From positions 1 through 64,000 of the forward strand of contig JBFHFS010000021.1 of assembly GCA_041583495.1 (NCBI GenBank): a stretch of DNA of 64,000 bases, written 5' to 3'. Shown here in pieces: positions 44,324 through 53,098 of the stretch. Every line of letters begins with the position of its first letter. Position 1 is the stretch's first letter. The notes below the pieces were generated by a model that worked only from the letters and a program-made list of their open reading frames with translations, did not search any database and was not told the origin of the DNA. The position numbers were made by a program, and so were the translations under genes. Source of the DNA: JBFHFS01 sp041583495. Lineage in GTDB: Bacteria > Bacteroidota > Bacteroidia > Bacteroidales > Marinilabiliaceae.

Positions 44324-45202
44324 ATGAAACGACTAATTTTGTTATTAACTGTTCTGCTTCCCGGAATTCTAATGAATTCTCAAAAGGTTGAATCCACCTG
44401 GAGTGCAACACCTCTTTTAATGGATGGCAGCAGCGCTGATTGGGATGGAATGCTCAAGGAGTATAATTCCAAAGCTAAGATGTTTTATGAGGTATTAAAT
44501 GATGATGAGTATCTGTTTTTAAGATTTCAGATCTCTGATGAAACAGCTAAAAATCAATTTATGATGGCCGGCTTTGAGATTGATTTTTCAGACAAAGGAA
44601 GGCCAAAGTTAAAAGCCTCCATTAAGTTTCCTGCAATGGAGAGGTCTAATGATAAACAAAGGGAAGGCTCAAGGGAAGACATGAGGTCCAATAATTCTCA
44701 ACAAAGGGGAGGCCAGGGCCAGGAAAAACCCGATATCCTGAATAAGTATATTCTGCAGGCCAGTTTTGCCGGGATAGAAGGTTTTAAAAGGCAGCAGGGA
44801 TTAATCCAAAACAAACAGAACCCTGATACTCCATTTACCTATGGGCTAAAGGGAGATAAGAATAAAAATATAATCTTGGAGATCCGGATTCCTTTTACCG
44901 AGTTGTTTGAGGAAGGTCAATCCATGGATCAGATGGCTAAATCCAAATTGAAAATAACCCCCAAACTTCTGGCGCTTAAACAGTCGTCAATGGGTCAGGG
45001 GCAGGGTCAGCAAGGCGGAATGGCTTCGAGAGGCGGCATGGGAGGCGGCATGGGTAGTGGTATGGGAGGCGGCATGGGTGGCCCCGGAATGGGCTCAGGT
45101 GGCGGACCAGGAGGTGGAATGAGGCAAGGTGGCAGTAGCCAGCAGTCGACCTCCAGTCAGCAATCCTTTACCCTGAAAGTTAAGTTGACCCAGGGCGAAT
45201 AG
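44324..45202 (+). CDS. exported CBM9-like protein with Gly/Met/Gln-rich tail
   Basis: A 292-aa protein with a signal peptide (MKRLILLLTVLLPGILMNSQ). Residues about 25-75 (PLLMDGSSADWDGMLKEYNS, then EYLFLRFQISDE) resemble the start of family 9 carbohydrate-binding/DOMON-like modules, and EIRIPFTELF later fits the same fold. Two segments break the fold: a polar insertion at about 105-135 and a low-complexity tail at about 225-285 made of repeated GGMGGGMG, GQGQ and SSQQS units. No catalytic domain is present. It is on the same strand as the efflux operon, 238 bases after it, and may be independent. Function unknown. Confidence 0.65.
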   Translation: MKRLILLLTVLLPGILMNSQKVESTWSATPLLMDGSSADWDGMLKEYNSKAKMFYEVLNDDEYLFLRFQISDETAKNQFMMAGFEIDFSDKGRPKLKASIKFPAMERSNDKQREGSREDMRSNNSQQRGGQGQEKPDILNKYILQASFAGIEGFKRQQGLIQNKQNPDTPFTYGLKGDKNKNIILEIRIPFTELFEEGQSMDQMAKSKLKITPKLLALKQSSMGQGQGQQGGMASRGGMGGGMGSGMGGGMGGPGMGSGGGPGGGMRQGGSSQQSTSSQQSFTLKVKLTQGE

Positions 45203-45253
45203 AATTTCAGGGACCGACCATGAATTGTCATCCGAAGTTCCCTCCTCTACCTA

Positions 45254-45454
45254 TTTCCAGCTATATAGTGCGGCATTTGCAGGGGTGAAATCATCGGTAT
45301 ATTCTGAAGAAAAATGAACCTGGGTCTCTTTATTTCCAACCGAGGGTGAGGGTAAAATCTTTATTTCCGGAGGTCTGTTTTCAGAAATTAAAGCCAGCTT
45401 GCCATTGGATATGGTGTAACTGGTTTGCCAATGATGAGGGCCCCTCCGGAAATA
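45254..45454 (-). pseudogene. possible gene remnant, 67 codons open without start
   Basis: Between the stop codons at 45455-45457 and 45251-45253 the minus strand reads through a protein-like stretch (HHWQTSYTISNGKLALISEN, then RPPEIKILPSPSVGN and THE final DDFTPANAALYSWK). There is no start codon and no room for a complete domain. It lies just downstream of the fucosidase gene, in another frame, so it may be the end of a deleted envelope or glycan gene. Family not recognised. Confidence 0.35.
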
Positions 45455-45492
45455 TCAAGGCAGAGATATGTGAAAATTCTTCCGGGGAGGAA

Positions 45493-46539
45493 TTAGGGGA
45501 GGTCGTTTTTTAATCGTGTTTTTAATTGGGTCAAAATTTCAATGTCTTTATCCCTGATTCTCCCCTGACGAGTGGGGGGACAGTTTAGAATTAAAATATT
45601 ATCCTGGGCCGTTGCCACTTTATAGATATCCACCAATTGGTCAACGGGTTTATAAACCGTATCGGTTGTGTTATAAAACCACCGTTGGCTGATACATACA
45701 GTAGATTCCCAGGGCATATAGTATTCCTGACCATTATGGGAAAATAATTTCGGTTCATTCATCACGGGTAAATACGGATCACCCAATCTAAAATCACTTG
45801 GGAAATAACGGATAGGATAGCCTTTCTTTTGATCTTTGGGTAATACCGGATGGTGATCCGGATTGTCAGGGAGTCCAATGGTCCAATTCACTCCAATCTG
45901 GCAGTCCGGCTCTTGCGATTTAATGGTTTGATAGATTTGGTTTAGAGGCCATCTCTCATTCTTTTTGGTCCAGCCTCCGTCGAACCAAAACTCCACCACA
46001 TTTGTATGCTTTTTAGTAATCTTCAGCAATTCATTCAATTGGTTAATCATATAGGCATTGTAGGTGCTGTCGAGATTGGCGTTTTTAACCTCCCCATTTC
46101 TATTTCTATCCCACAAGGAGTAATACAGGCCCAGGCCAACATCCAACTTCTTACAGGCCTTTGCTACAGCTTCAATTACATTGGTGGGGTTGCCCGAATT
46201 AGCGACATCATATTCGGTATATTGGCTATCCCATAAACAAAATCCATCATGATGTTTGGTTATTAGAATCACATATTTCATTCCGGCATTTTGGGCTGTC
46301 TTAACCCATTGTTCAGCATCTACCTCCGTAGGATTGTAGGAGGATGCAGGTTTGGATCCATCGGTCCATTCCATATCATGAAAGGTATTTAGGCCAAAAT
46401 GAATGAACATTCCATACTTGCGTTCAATCTGTTTACGTTGTGCTTTATTCGGTTGGGTTGAAGGCGCAGGAAGTATTTGTTTGGGTGTATCCGTACACGA
46501 AAACAACCCCAGTAGTAGGAGGATAAATAAACTTCTCAT
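45493..46539 (-). CDS. alpha-L-fucosidase, glycoside hydrolase family 29, lipoprotein
   Basis: A 348-aa lipoprotein (lipobox GLFSC, Cys15) with the GH29 barrel: KYGMFIHFGLNTFHDMEW at 41-58, ITKHHDGFCLWDS near 93-105, and the nucleophile Asp187 in VVEFWFDGGW. GH29 enzymes release alpha-L-fucose with retention. At 348 residues it lacks the C-terminal beta-sandwich of longer members, so it is a catalytic-domain-only form. It follows a sulfatase gene by 63 bases on the same strand, both encoding lipoproteins, which points to sulfated fucose-containing glycans as substrate (inference). Confidence 0.9.
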   Translation of the reverse strand: MRSLFILLLLGLFSCTDTPKQILPAPSTQPNKAQRKQIERKYGMFIHFGLNTFHDMEWTDGSKPASSYNPTEVDAEQWVKTAQNAGMKYVILITKHHDGFCLWDSQYTEYDVANSGNPTNVIEAVAKACKKLDVGLGLYYSLWDRNRNGEVKNANLDSTYNAYMINQLNELLKITKKHTNVVEFWFDGGWTKKNERWPLNQIYQTIKSQEPDCQIGVNWTIGLPDNPDHHPVLPKDQKKGYPIRYFPSDFRLGDPYLPVMNEPKLFSHNGQEYYMPWESTVCISQRWFYNTTDTVYKPVDQLVDIYKVATAQDNILILNCPPTRQGRIRDKDIEILTQLKTRLKNDLP

Positions 46540-46602
46540 TTTTATGTTTTTAGGTTAATGGGTTTGGGGCGGGCTATCGTTGTAAAACACTCTGGTTCGT
46601 TT

Positions 46603-47925
46603 TTATTCAGAATCTTTCCAGAGGGGATGTTTTTTTAAGGCATCTTCCAGCTTGCGTTTTAAATTTTTTTCGTGGTCGAGGAGGGAATCATCGGCCAGGG
46701 GGCTTTTTTCCAGGATATCCTGGTCCAGATTAAAAAAACGGCCATCCTGATACAACTTATAATGCAGGGTTCTGATAAACCTATTCCTGTATCGATTCAC
46801 ATTTTTGCCCCACTTGGGGTCGTAATGCACCAAAGCCGTTTCCCTGGCCCTGTATTTTTCACCTCTCAACAGGGGTAAAAAGCTATATCCGTCCGACTTC
46901 ACTGTTTTATTAACCAAATCGGCGAATGTGGGAAAGAAATCGCTAAACTCAATTAATCCATCGAAAGCAAATCCTTTGGTGATGCAGGCCGGCCAGGATA
47001 CAATTAAGGGAACATGGGTGCCGGCATCGATGGTATTGCCTTTCCCTCCTCTGATTACGCCTTCTTGGGTTTGAGAAAAGATGGATGGATGTGTTCCATT
47101 ATCTCCGGTGAAGATTACAATGGTATTGTTGTCTATCTGAAGCTCTTTAAGCCTTGAGGTTATTTTACCCACAATCTTATCGGTATAAGCGACCATCTCC
47201 TTAAAGTAGCAGGTATCTTTTTTATGACGCGTGGTTGGGTCTTCCCATTCTGCCGACTCAGGTGTGGGGACGAAGGGATCGTGCACCAGTACCATTGGGT
47301 AATAGACAAAGAAGGGCGTCTCTTTTTTTCTTTGTATGAAGTCCAGAATATAATCTGAGAAAATATCTGGTCCGTAGGCTTCCGGGTTTCTTGTCAGCAA
47401 CTCGCCATTTTGCTCTATGAGGGGGTCGGCATACCTTCCGCCCAAATTAGCCGTCTGGGTTAATTGCCACAAACAATATTCATCGAAACCCAGTTTATGA
47501 GGTTTGCTTTGGTCGTTCCAATCGGGAATTTCATCTTTATAAGCCAGTCCGTTTAGTTGCCATTTACCGGCGATGCAGGTGGCATAACCGGCCTCTTGCA
47601 GGAGGTTGCCAAAGGTGTATTGTTGGGTTCCCAAATGACCAAAGTAGTCATAGTTACGATAGTTATACAGGCCCGTCATCATTTTCACTCTCGAGGGTGT
47701 GCACAGGGGTTGTGACACACAATTGTTAAACTGAATCCCCTTCGAGGCCAGGTTGTCCAGCACTGGGGTTTCATATGAGGTGCTGCCATAAGTTCCCAAA
47801 CACTCATAGCCCATATCGTCGGCCATAATAAGGATAATATTGGGTTGGTCGACCCGCTTATCCTTCTTACATGATAAAAGGGACAGAGACAAAAAAAGGA
47901 TAACGAAAACAGCCGTGATTTTCAT
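46603..47925 (-). CDS. sulfatase (S1 family, Cys type), lipoprotein
   Basis: A 440-aa sulfatase. The start at 47925 gives a lipoprotein signal (MKITAVFVILFLSLSLLSC); the frame is open 48 codons further upstream but without a sensible signal. The metal-binding opening PNIILIMADDMGYECLGTYG is at 28-47, and the formylglycine motif CTPSR is at 75-79 (Cys75). The metal-ligand block FTGDNGTHPSIFS occurs in the middle and KGFAFDGLIEFSDFFPTFAD later. Activity requires conversion of Cys75 to formylglycine by a separate maturase, not in this window. It is transcribed ahead of the GH29 fucosidase. Confidence 0.92.
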   Translation of the reverse strand: MKITAVFVILFLSLSLLSCKKDKRVDQPNIILIMADDMGYECLGTYGSTSYETPVLDNLASKGIQFNNCVSQPLCTPSRVKMMTGLYNYRNYDYFGHLGTQQYTFGNLLQEAGYATCIAGKWQLNGLAYKDEIPDWNDQSKPHKLGFDEYCLWQLTQTANLGGRYADPLIEQNGELLTRNPEAYGPDIFSDYILDFIQRKKETPFFVYYPMVLVHDPFVPTPESAEWEDPTTRHKKDTCYFKEMVAYTDKIVGKITSRLKELQIDNNTIVIFTGDNGTHPSIFSQTQEGVIRGGKGNTIDAGTHVPLIVSWPACITKGFAFDGLIEFSDFFPTFADLVNKTVKSDGYSFLPLLRGEKYRARETALVHYDPKWGKNVNRYRNRFIRTLHYKLYQDGRFFNLDQDILEKSPLADDSLLDHEKNLKRKLEDALKKHPLWKDSE

Positions 47926-48467
47926 AGGTACATAGGTTTTTAGGGTAAATGGCATTCGCGGTGCCTCTTTTTTCTCGAATGGCCAGGTTAACCCTCCAGA
48001 CCATCCTTTTTCCGGCATATTTACAAAATGGTTGAAGTGGAGGGGTTTTTTGCCGGGCTGCGTATGCAAGATATAAAATATTGATTAAATAATTACCGGG
48101 TGCGTTCACTGCGGTATTGATCGGAATGGGATTCAGTATGAATTAAATGTATTCCGTCGCTGAATTATGCGGTGATCATAGAAATGCCGCATCGCTTGGG
48201 AGGCGTTTGGGCGTGTAAATTTTCACAATTAGGACATACCCGCTGGGTTTGGGCAGCCATTCTTTTTTGATACGTTTTGGCCCTTGTGTGGCCGACCTGG
48301 CTCCAATATGCCATTAAGCAAATATAGGATAAAGGCGTTCCGAATAATATAAAACCGCATGACCAAAATCGCCCTATTCATTGTTAAAATCCGCCCAAAC
48401 ATCAATTTAGTTTCAGGGTTATCTTAATTGTGGGCTTATTTATTCTCGATAAACTAATTTAATAAGG
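47926..48467. other. intergenic region, no gene seen
   Basis: A 542-base divergent gap between the sulfatase and metallophosphoesterase genes. The upstream extension of the sulfatase frame (to 48069) is discounted. No promoter pair, repeat or RNA was recognised with confidence. Confidence 0.45.
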
Positions 48468-49682
48468 ATGCCGGAATCATTCAAAAAACTACTGACAATT
48501 GCCTTCTTCATAATTCTTATTGAGCCCGTATTGTATTGTCAGACATGGCGTTTTGCCGTGGTTGGGGACACCCACGTGGGGTCATCGGATACAATTGCTG
48601 AAATGGTTCCCTATATGTTGGCAGATAACATAGACTGTATTTTCATTCCCGGCGATCTTGCTGAAGGTGGCCTAGCCGCCTCGGGTGCTGAATTGATGGC
48701 TCAACTTACCAAGTGGCAAACCCTGATGAAGCCCTTATATGATGACGGAATCGGTGTTTATCCTATTTATGGAAATCATGAAGATGATGCGCGCAACAAT
48801 GTAAACATGTGGAATGCTGTGTTTTCGGGTGATTATGCCCTGCCACAAAATGGTCCTGTGGGGGAAGAGAACTTTACCTATTCGGTAAGTCATAAAAATG
48901 CGCTTTTTATTGCACTCGATAATTATAAAAATATTCATGAGGTTAATCAGGAATGGCTCGATGAACAACTTGCATCGAATGGGGCACCCCATGTTTTTGT
49001 TTTTGGACACGAGGCGGCTTTTAAGGTTTTTCATGCAGATTGTCTCGACGATTCATTAGAAGCCCGGAACGCTTTTTGGCAAAGTCTTACGCAAGCAGGT
49101 GTTAAGACCTATTTCTGTGGGCACGATCATTTTTTAGATGTCGCCAGAATTGATGATGGGGACGGAAATGAGGATAATGATCTGTACCAATATTTAGTGG
49201 GCACCGGCGGAGGTTGGTTGATGAACAAATACAGCAATTATAATGGCGAGAATTCCCACTATAGTCCTAAGCGTATGTTTCATGAAATGGAATATGGATA
49301 TGCTTTGGTTGAGGTTAGCGGCGGGACACCAACCGATAACCAGGTGACTATTACCTGGAAAAAACGCGTATGGAATACAACAACTTTAGCCAATGAATAC
49401 GTGGCCACCTCAAATGTTATCCAATACTCAGTAAATACGTCAATCACCAGTATCGATAGCCCGGATGAAAGAACAGGAGCGCTGTTCCCAAACCCTGCAG
49501 CGGGTTTTATAACCCTTTCGGGGTTGAAAGGTCAAACAATAATCTATAATTTGATGGGTGTTGAAATGTGGTCGGGCTTTATTGAGGGGACCCAACAAAT
49601 TGATGTTAGGGCTTTCCCGAATGGCGTTTATTTACTTAAGAATAAGCATTTGGCCACAAAATTTATGGTTGTAAACGAATAA
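48468..49682 (+). CDS. secreted metallophosphoesterase with T9SS sorting domain
   Basis: A 404-aa protein with a signal peptide (residues about 1-24, ending PVLYCQ) and a calcineurin-type phosphoesterase domain: the metal-binding blocks are GDTHVG (near 33), GDLAEGG (near 65), YGNHEDD (near 102), GHEAAF and FCGHDHF (near 220). It ends in a type IX sorting domain (LFPNPAAGFITLSGL, ending TKFMVVNE). It should hydrolyse phosphate esters at the cell surface or outside; substrate unknown. Ten bases separate it from another T9SS protein, and a LytS/LytTR system follows, so the four genes may form one operon. Confidence 0.88.
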   Translation: MPESFKKLLTIAFFIILIEPVLYCQTWRFAVVGDTHVGSSDTIAEMVPYMLADNIDCIFIPGDLAEGGLAASGAELMAQLTKWQTLMKPLYDDGIGVYPIYGNHEDDARNNVNMWNAVFSGDYALPQNGPVGEENFTYSVSHKNALFIALDNYKNIHEVNQEWLDEQLASNGAPHVFVFGHEAAFKVFHADCLDDSLEARNAFWQSLTQAGVKTYFCGHDHFLDVARIDDGDGNEDNDLYQYLVGTGGGWLMNKYSNYNGENSHYSPKRMFHEMEYGYALVEVSGGTPTDNQVTITWKKRVWNTTTLANEYVATSNVIQYSVNTSITSIDSPDERTGALFPNPAAGFITLSGLKGQTIIYNLMGVEMWSGFIEGTQQIDVRAFPNGVYLLKNKHLATKFMVVNE

Positions 49683-49692
49683 AATCAGCTAT

Positions 49693-51192
49693 ATGAAAGC
49701 AATCAGACAGGGCTTTGTTTGGACTTTAATCTTAAGCCTGTTTAGCGTAACGGCATTCGCACAAACATACAATATTGTGGGTACGGGGCAGACCAATTCG
49801 TATAATAATTCAACCGTCATTAGCTTACCTGTTTTAGGCGGCCCCTTCTATGGTCAGAATACCAATCATCCCGGGAATACGCCTTCGTATACCGATCATA
49901 AAGATGGAACGATTACCGATAATGTAACAGGTTTAATGTGGGAAAAATCACCCGACCGAAATGGGGACGATGTTATCGATTACTATGATAAGAGGACCTA
50001 TTCAACGGCTCTTTCAAATGCTTCTTCATGCAATACAGGTGGATATTCCGATTGGCGTTTGCCAACAATTAAAGAACAATACTCACTCATTATGTATTAC
50101 GGAGCAGAGCCGGGTCCCACGGCTACAAGCCAGGGCACAGCAGTTCCTTTTATCAATACCGACTATTTTGATTTTTCCTATGGTGACCTAAATGCCAGTG
50201 CCCATGGGGCATCGGCCGATGAGCGTATTATTGATGCTCAATATGCGACTTCCACAATCTATGTGTCTACAACGATGAATGGAACTTCAACCATGTTCGG
50301 GGTTAACTTTGCTGATGGACGCATTAAAGGGTATCCTGCAAACGACAGAAAAAAATATTGCGTGCTATATGTTCGTGACAACAAAGCATATGGCAAAAAT
50401 AATCTCAATGATAATGGCAACGGAACCGTAACAGATAATGCAACGGGTTTAATGTGGATGCAAAAGGATAACGGGACGGCCATTTCATGGGAAGATGCTT
50501 TGACATTTGCTGAGAATTATACCTACGCGGGCTATTCCGACTGGAGATTGCCCCACATAAAAGAGCTGCAAAGCATAACGGATTACACGCGTTCACCCTC
50601 AACCACCAACTCGGCAGCCATAGATCCGGTATTTGAATGTACACCCATCATCAATGAGGCTGGGAATACAGATTTTGGTTACTATTGGAGTAGTACCACC
50701 TTTTGTTCGCAAACCCCAAACAGAGGAGACGATGCTTGCTATATGTCCTTTGGCCGGGCAATGGGATATATGTCTGGTTTGGGGGGATGGATAGATGTTC
50801 ATGGTGCCGGTGCCCAGCGAAGCGATCCCAAAACAGGCGATGTGGCAGATTATCCTTATGGTTTTGGTCCTCAGGGCGATGCTATTCGGATTAAAAATTA
50901 CGTTAGGTTGGTTCGGGATGTCGAAATAATTACCGGGGTAGATGAGTTGACTACAAACATTCAGATGAGAGTGTATCCTAACCCGGTTGTGGATGTTTTA
51001 ACGGTGGAGCTGCCTGACTTGAATGTGCCAGATAAGATGCAACTGTTCAACTCAACAGGTCAGTTATTGAAAAATGTAACCCTCGATCGTACTCCCGTTA
51101 CCGAAATCAGTTTTAGGGATTTGCCCAAAGGGGTATATTTTTTAAATGTGCATGTTAATGGGAAGGTGACTTCCAAAATGATTGTAAAATAA
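49693..51192 (+). CDS. DUF1566 (Lcl-like) domain protein with T9SS sorting domain
   Basis: A 499-aa secreted protein with a signal peptide (MKAIRQGFVWTLILSLFSVTAFAQ). Two DUF1566 units are readable, each starting with a GTVTDNATGLMW-type strand and carrying SDWRLPTIKE or SDWRLPHIKE: about 75-225 and about 235-410. DUF1566 is the fold of the Legionella collagen-like adhesin C-terminal domain and is found in many surface proteins. The C terminus is a type IX sorting domain (RVYPNPVVDVLTVELPD, ending KVTSKMIVK). It lies ten bases after the phosphoesterase. Likely surface binding or adhesion, not an enzyme (inference). Confidence 0.85.
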   Translation: MKAIRQGFVWTLILSLFSVTAFAQTYNIVGTGQTNSYNNSTVISLPVLGGPFYGQNTNHPGNTPSYTDHKDGTITDNVTGLMWEKSPDRNGDDVIDYYDKRTYSTALSNASSCNTGGYSDWRLPTIKEQYSLIMYYGAEPGPTATSQGTAVPFINTDYFDFSYGDLNASAHGASADERIIDAQYATSTIYVSTTMNGTSTMFGVNFADGRIKGYPANDRKKYCVLYVRDNKAYGKNNLNDNGNGTVTDNATGLMWMQKDNGTAISWEDALTFAENYTYAGYSDWRLPHIKELQSITDYTRSPSTTNSAAIDPVFECTPIINEAGNTDFGYYWSSTTFCSQTPNRGDDACYMSFGRAMGYMSGLGGWIDVHGAGAQRSDPKTGDVADYPYGFGPQGDAIRIKNYVRLVRDVEIITGVDELTTNIQMRVYPNPVVDVLTVELPDLNVPDKMQLFNSTGQLLKNVTLDRTPVTEISFRDLPKGVYFLNVHVNGKVTSKMIVK

Positions 51193-51211
51193 AGAAGCGG
51201 GCAATAAAGCC

Positions 51212-51219
51212 TATATTTG
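51212..51219 (+). promoter_or_regulatory. candidate -7 box of the lytS-lytR pair
   Basis: TATATTTG fits TAnnTTTG and lies 20 bases before the kinase ATG. No TTG is found at the expected -33 spacing, so it may be chance. Confidence 0.3.
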
Positions 51220-51238
51220 TAATTCATCTCAAAATAAA

Positions 51239-52312
51239 ATGCGACAGATGGTAACTCATGTAAGCCAATCAATTTCCGGCAGAACCGAAAACATCATCTA
51301 TTTGCTGATCTGGATCCTTGTGTTTGCAGGGACTTTGTTTTCGATGCTTAATAATTATGGCGAACTTAACTGGCCACGCATATACGTTGAATGGGTGAGG
51401 TTGACTCCTTTTTTCATTATTTTTTTTGTTAACACCTCTATTCTTGCCCCGTATCTTCTGTTAAAGAAAAGACTTCTTTATTACCTGATATCCGTTTCTT
51501 TGTTGGTGGCAATTGTAGTCCTGCTTAGTCCACAAATGCGCGTGCTAATAGATTGGCTTGTTGAGCATTCCGATGGATCGATGTTTCCCCGCAAACCAAT
51601 TAAGGCACGAAGCGATTTGCTGGGTGAACGGGCCATCATGTCTTTTCTTGTTATTGGCATGAACAACACCATCAAACTATTAATACAGCGTCAAAAAGAG
51701 GAAAAGCAACTTGAGGAGCAAAAGAAGCTGCTCTTGCAAACCGAACTGTCGTTTCTGAGAAATCAGATCAGCCCTCATTTTTTTATGAATACTTTGAATA
51801 ACATTCATGCCCTGATTGCGATAGATCCTGATAAGGCCGGGAGGTCGGTGATTCAGTTGTCTGAATTGATGCGGCATATGCTTAGGGAGGGGACTAAGGA
51901 AAGATCACCCATAAAGGCTGAATTTGATTTTTTAAACTCATACATTAATTTAATGAGGTTGCGTTGTTCAAAAAGAGTTCAGATAGATGTTGCCTTCAAT
52001 GTGGGGGAAAAGGAGCGATTTATTCCATCATTTTTATTTGTTGCCATTGTTGAAAATGCCTTTAAATATGGGGTTGATTATTCAAAGCCCTCTTTTATTG
52101 AAATCTCGGCGGACATTGTGGACGATAGTCTTATTTTTAAAAGTAGAAACAGTAAAAACAGTCAGATTGAATCGGCACAGAAAACGGGAACAGGTCTGAA
52201 TAATCTTCGAAAACAATTGGATTTGTTGTATAAAGCAGATTATGATTTAAGCATTTCCGATGAGAAAGATCAATACTCTCTTCAATTAAAAATCCCACTC
52301 GATCATGATTAA
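51239..52312 (+). CDS. LytS-type sensor histidine kinase
   Basis: A 357-aa kinase. Four transmembrane helices lie in about 18-155, followed by a short coiled coil (KEEKQLEEQKKLLLQTEL) and the His_kinase domain with phospho-accepting His180 in NQISPHFFMNTLNNIHALI, then an ATPase region with IVENAFKYG and TGTGLNNLRKQLDLLY. There is no extracellular sensor domain, so the membrane part probably senses the signal. Its end overlaps the start of the response regulator by eight bases. Confidence 0.92.
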   Translation: MRQMVTHVSQSISGRTENIIYLLIWILVFAGTLFSMLNNYGELNWPRIYVEWVRLTPFFIIFFVNTSILAPYLLLKKRLLYYLISVSLLVAIVVLLSPQMRVLIDWLVEHSDGSMFPRKPIKARSDLLGERAIMSFLVIGMNNTIKLLIQRQKEEKQLEEQKKLLLQTELSFLRNQISPHFFMNTLNNIHALIAIDPDKAGRSVIQLSELMRHMLREGTKERSPIKAEFDFLNSYINLMRLRCSKRVQIDVAFNVGEKERFIPSFLFVAIVENAFKYGVDYSKPSFIEISADIVDDSLIFKSRNSKNSQIESAQKTGTGLNNLRKQLDLLYKADYDLSISDEKDQYSLQLKIPLDHD

Positions 52313-53012
52313 GTGCATTGCCATTGATGATGAACCACTTGCTTTAGAGCAAATTCAACTTTACGTGGAGAAAACCCCTTTCCTCCAACTGTTGGCTACT
52401 TTTGAGAGTGCGCTTGAAGCCCTGGTGTATCTGAATGAAAATACCGTTGATTTGATGTTTGTTGATATTCAGATGCCGAACCTCAATGGGATGGATTTTG
52501 TGAAATCATTGACGCAACGGCCTCAGATTATTTTTACAACGGCCTATAGTGAGCATGCTGTAGAGGGTTTTAGGGTGGATGCCCTGGATTATATCTTGAA
52601 ACCGCTGGATTATGTCACTTTTTTAAGGTCGGTGAATAAGGCAAAGGTTTATTTCGACCGTTTTAAGGGGGATAACGTAAACAGGAATACCAACGATCCA
52701 TATCTGTTTATTAAGTCGGACTATAAACTGGTGCGAGTTGAGGTGGATAAGATAGAATTCATTGAAGGAATGGGTGGGTATCTGAAGTTTTATATCGAAA
52801 ACAGCAAGCCCATAATGACTTTGCTGAGCATGAAGAGTGTTGAGGAGAAGCTGTCGTCGGCAAAATTCATGCGTGTTCATCGTTCTTATCTGGTTAATCT
52901 TCAGAAGATAAGAGTTGTTGAGCGTGGGCAAATTATTTTTGGAAAAGTTCGAATTAGCGTTAGCGAGCAGTATAAGGCCAAATTCCAGGCTTATTTAGAT
53001 GGGAATTTGTGA
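52305..53012 (+). CDS. LytTR-family response regulator
   Basis: A 235-aa regulator with a receiver domain (phospho-acceptor Asp54 in MFVDIQMPN; acidic pair in AIDDEPLA; Lys in ILKPLDY) and a LytTR DNA-binding domain (about 130-235; GGYLKFYIENSKPIM, FMRVHRSYLVNLQKI). LytTR proteins bind direct-repeat sites upstream of their targets. Overlap with the kinase gene shows it is the cognate partner. Candidate targets are the T9SS genes next to it (inference). Confidence 0.93.
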   Translation: MIKCIAIDDEPLALEQIQLYVEKTPFLQLLATFESALEALVYLNENTVDLMFVDIQMPNLNGMDFVKSLTQRPQIIFTTAYSEHAVEGFRVDALDYILKPLDYVTFLRSVNKAKVYFDRFKGDNVNRNTNDPYLFIKSDYKLVRVEVDKIEFIEGMGGYLKFYIENSKPIMTLLSMKSVEEKLSSAKFMRVHRSYLVNLQKIRVVERGQIIFGKVRISVSEQYKAKFQAYLDGNL

Positions 53013-53098
53013 AGTAGAATCAATTATTGATATTTCCTCTCACCAGAAAAGAGGCGGAACGGCAAACTTCCACCTCTCTATGTAACTTTTTCATTATG

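Noticed and set aside
53041..53087. Terminator between the LytTR gene and the beta-helix fusion gene
   Set aside because: AGAGGCGGA and TCCACCTCT pair with one mismatch, but the stem is not followed by a clear T-run.
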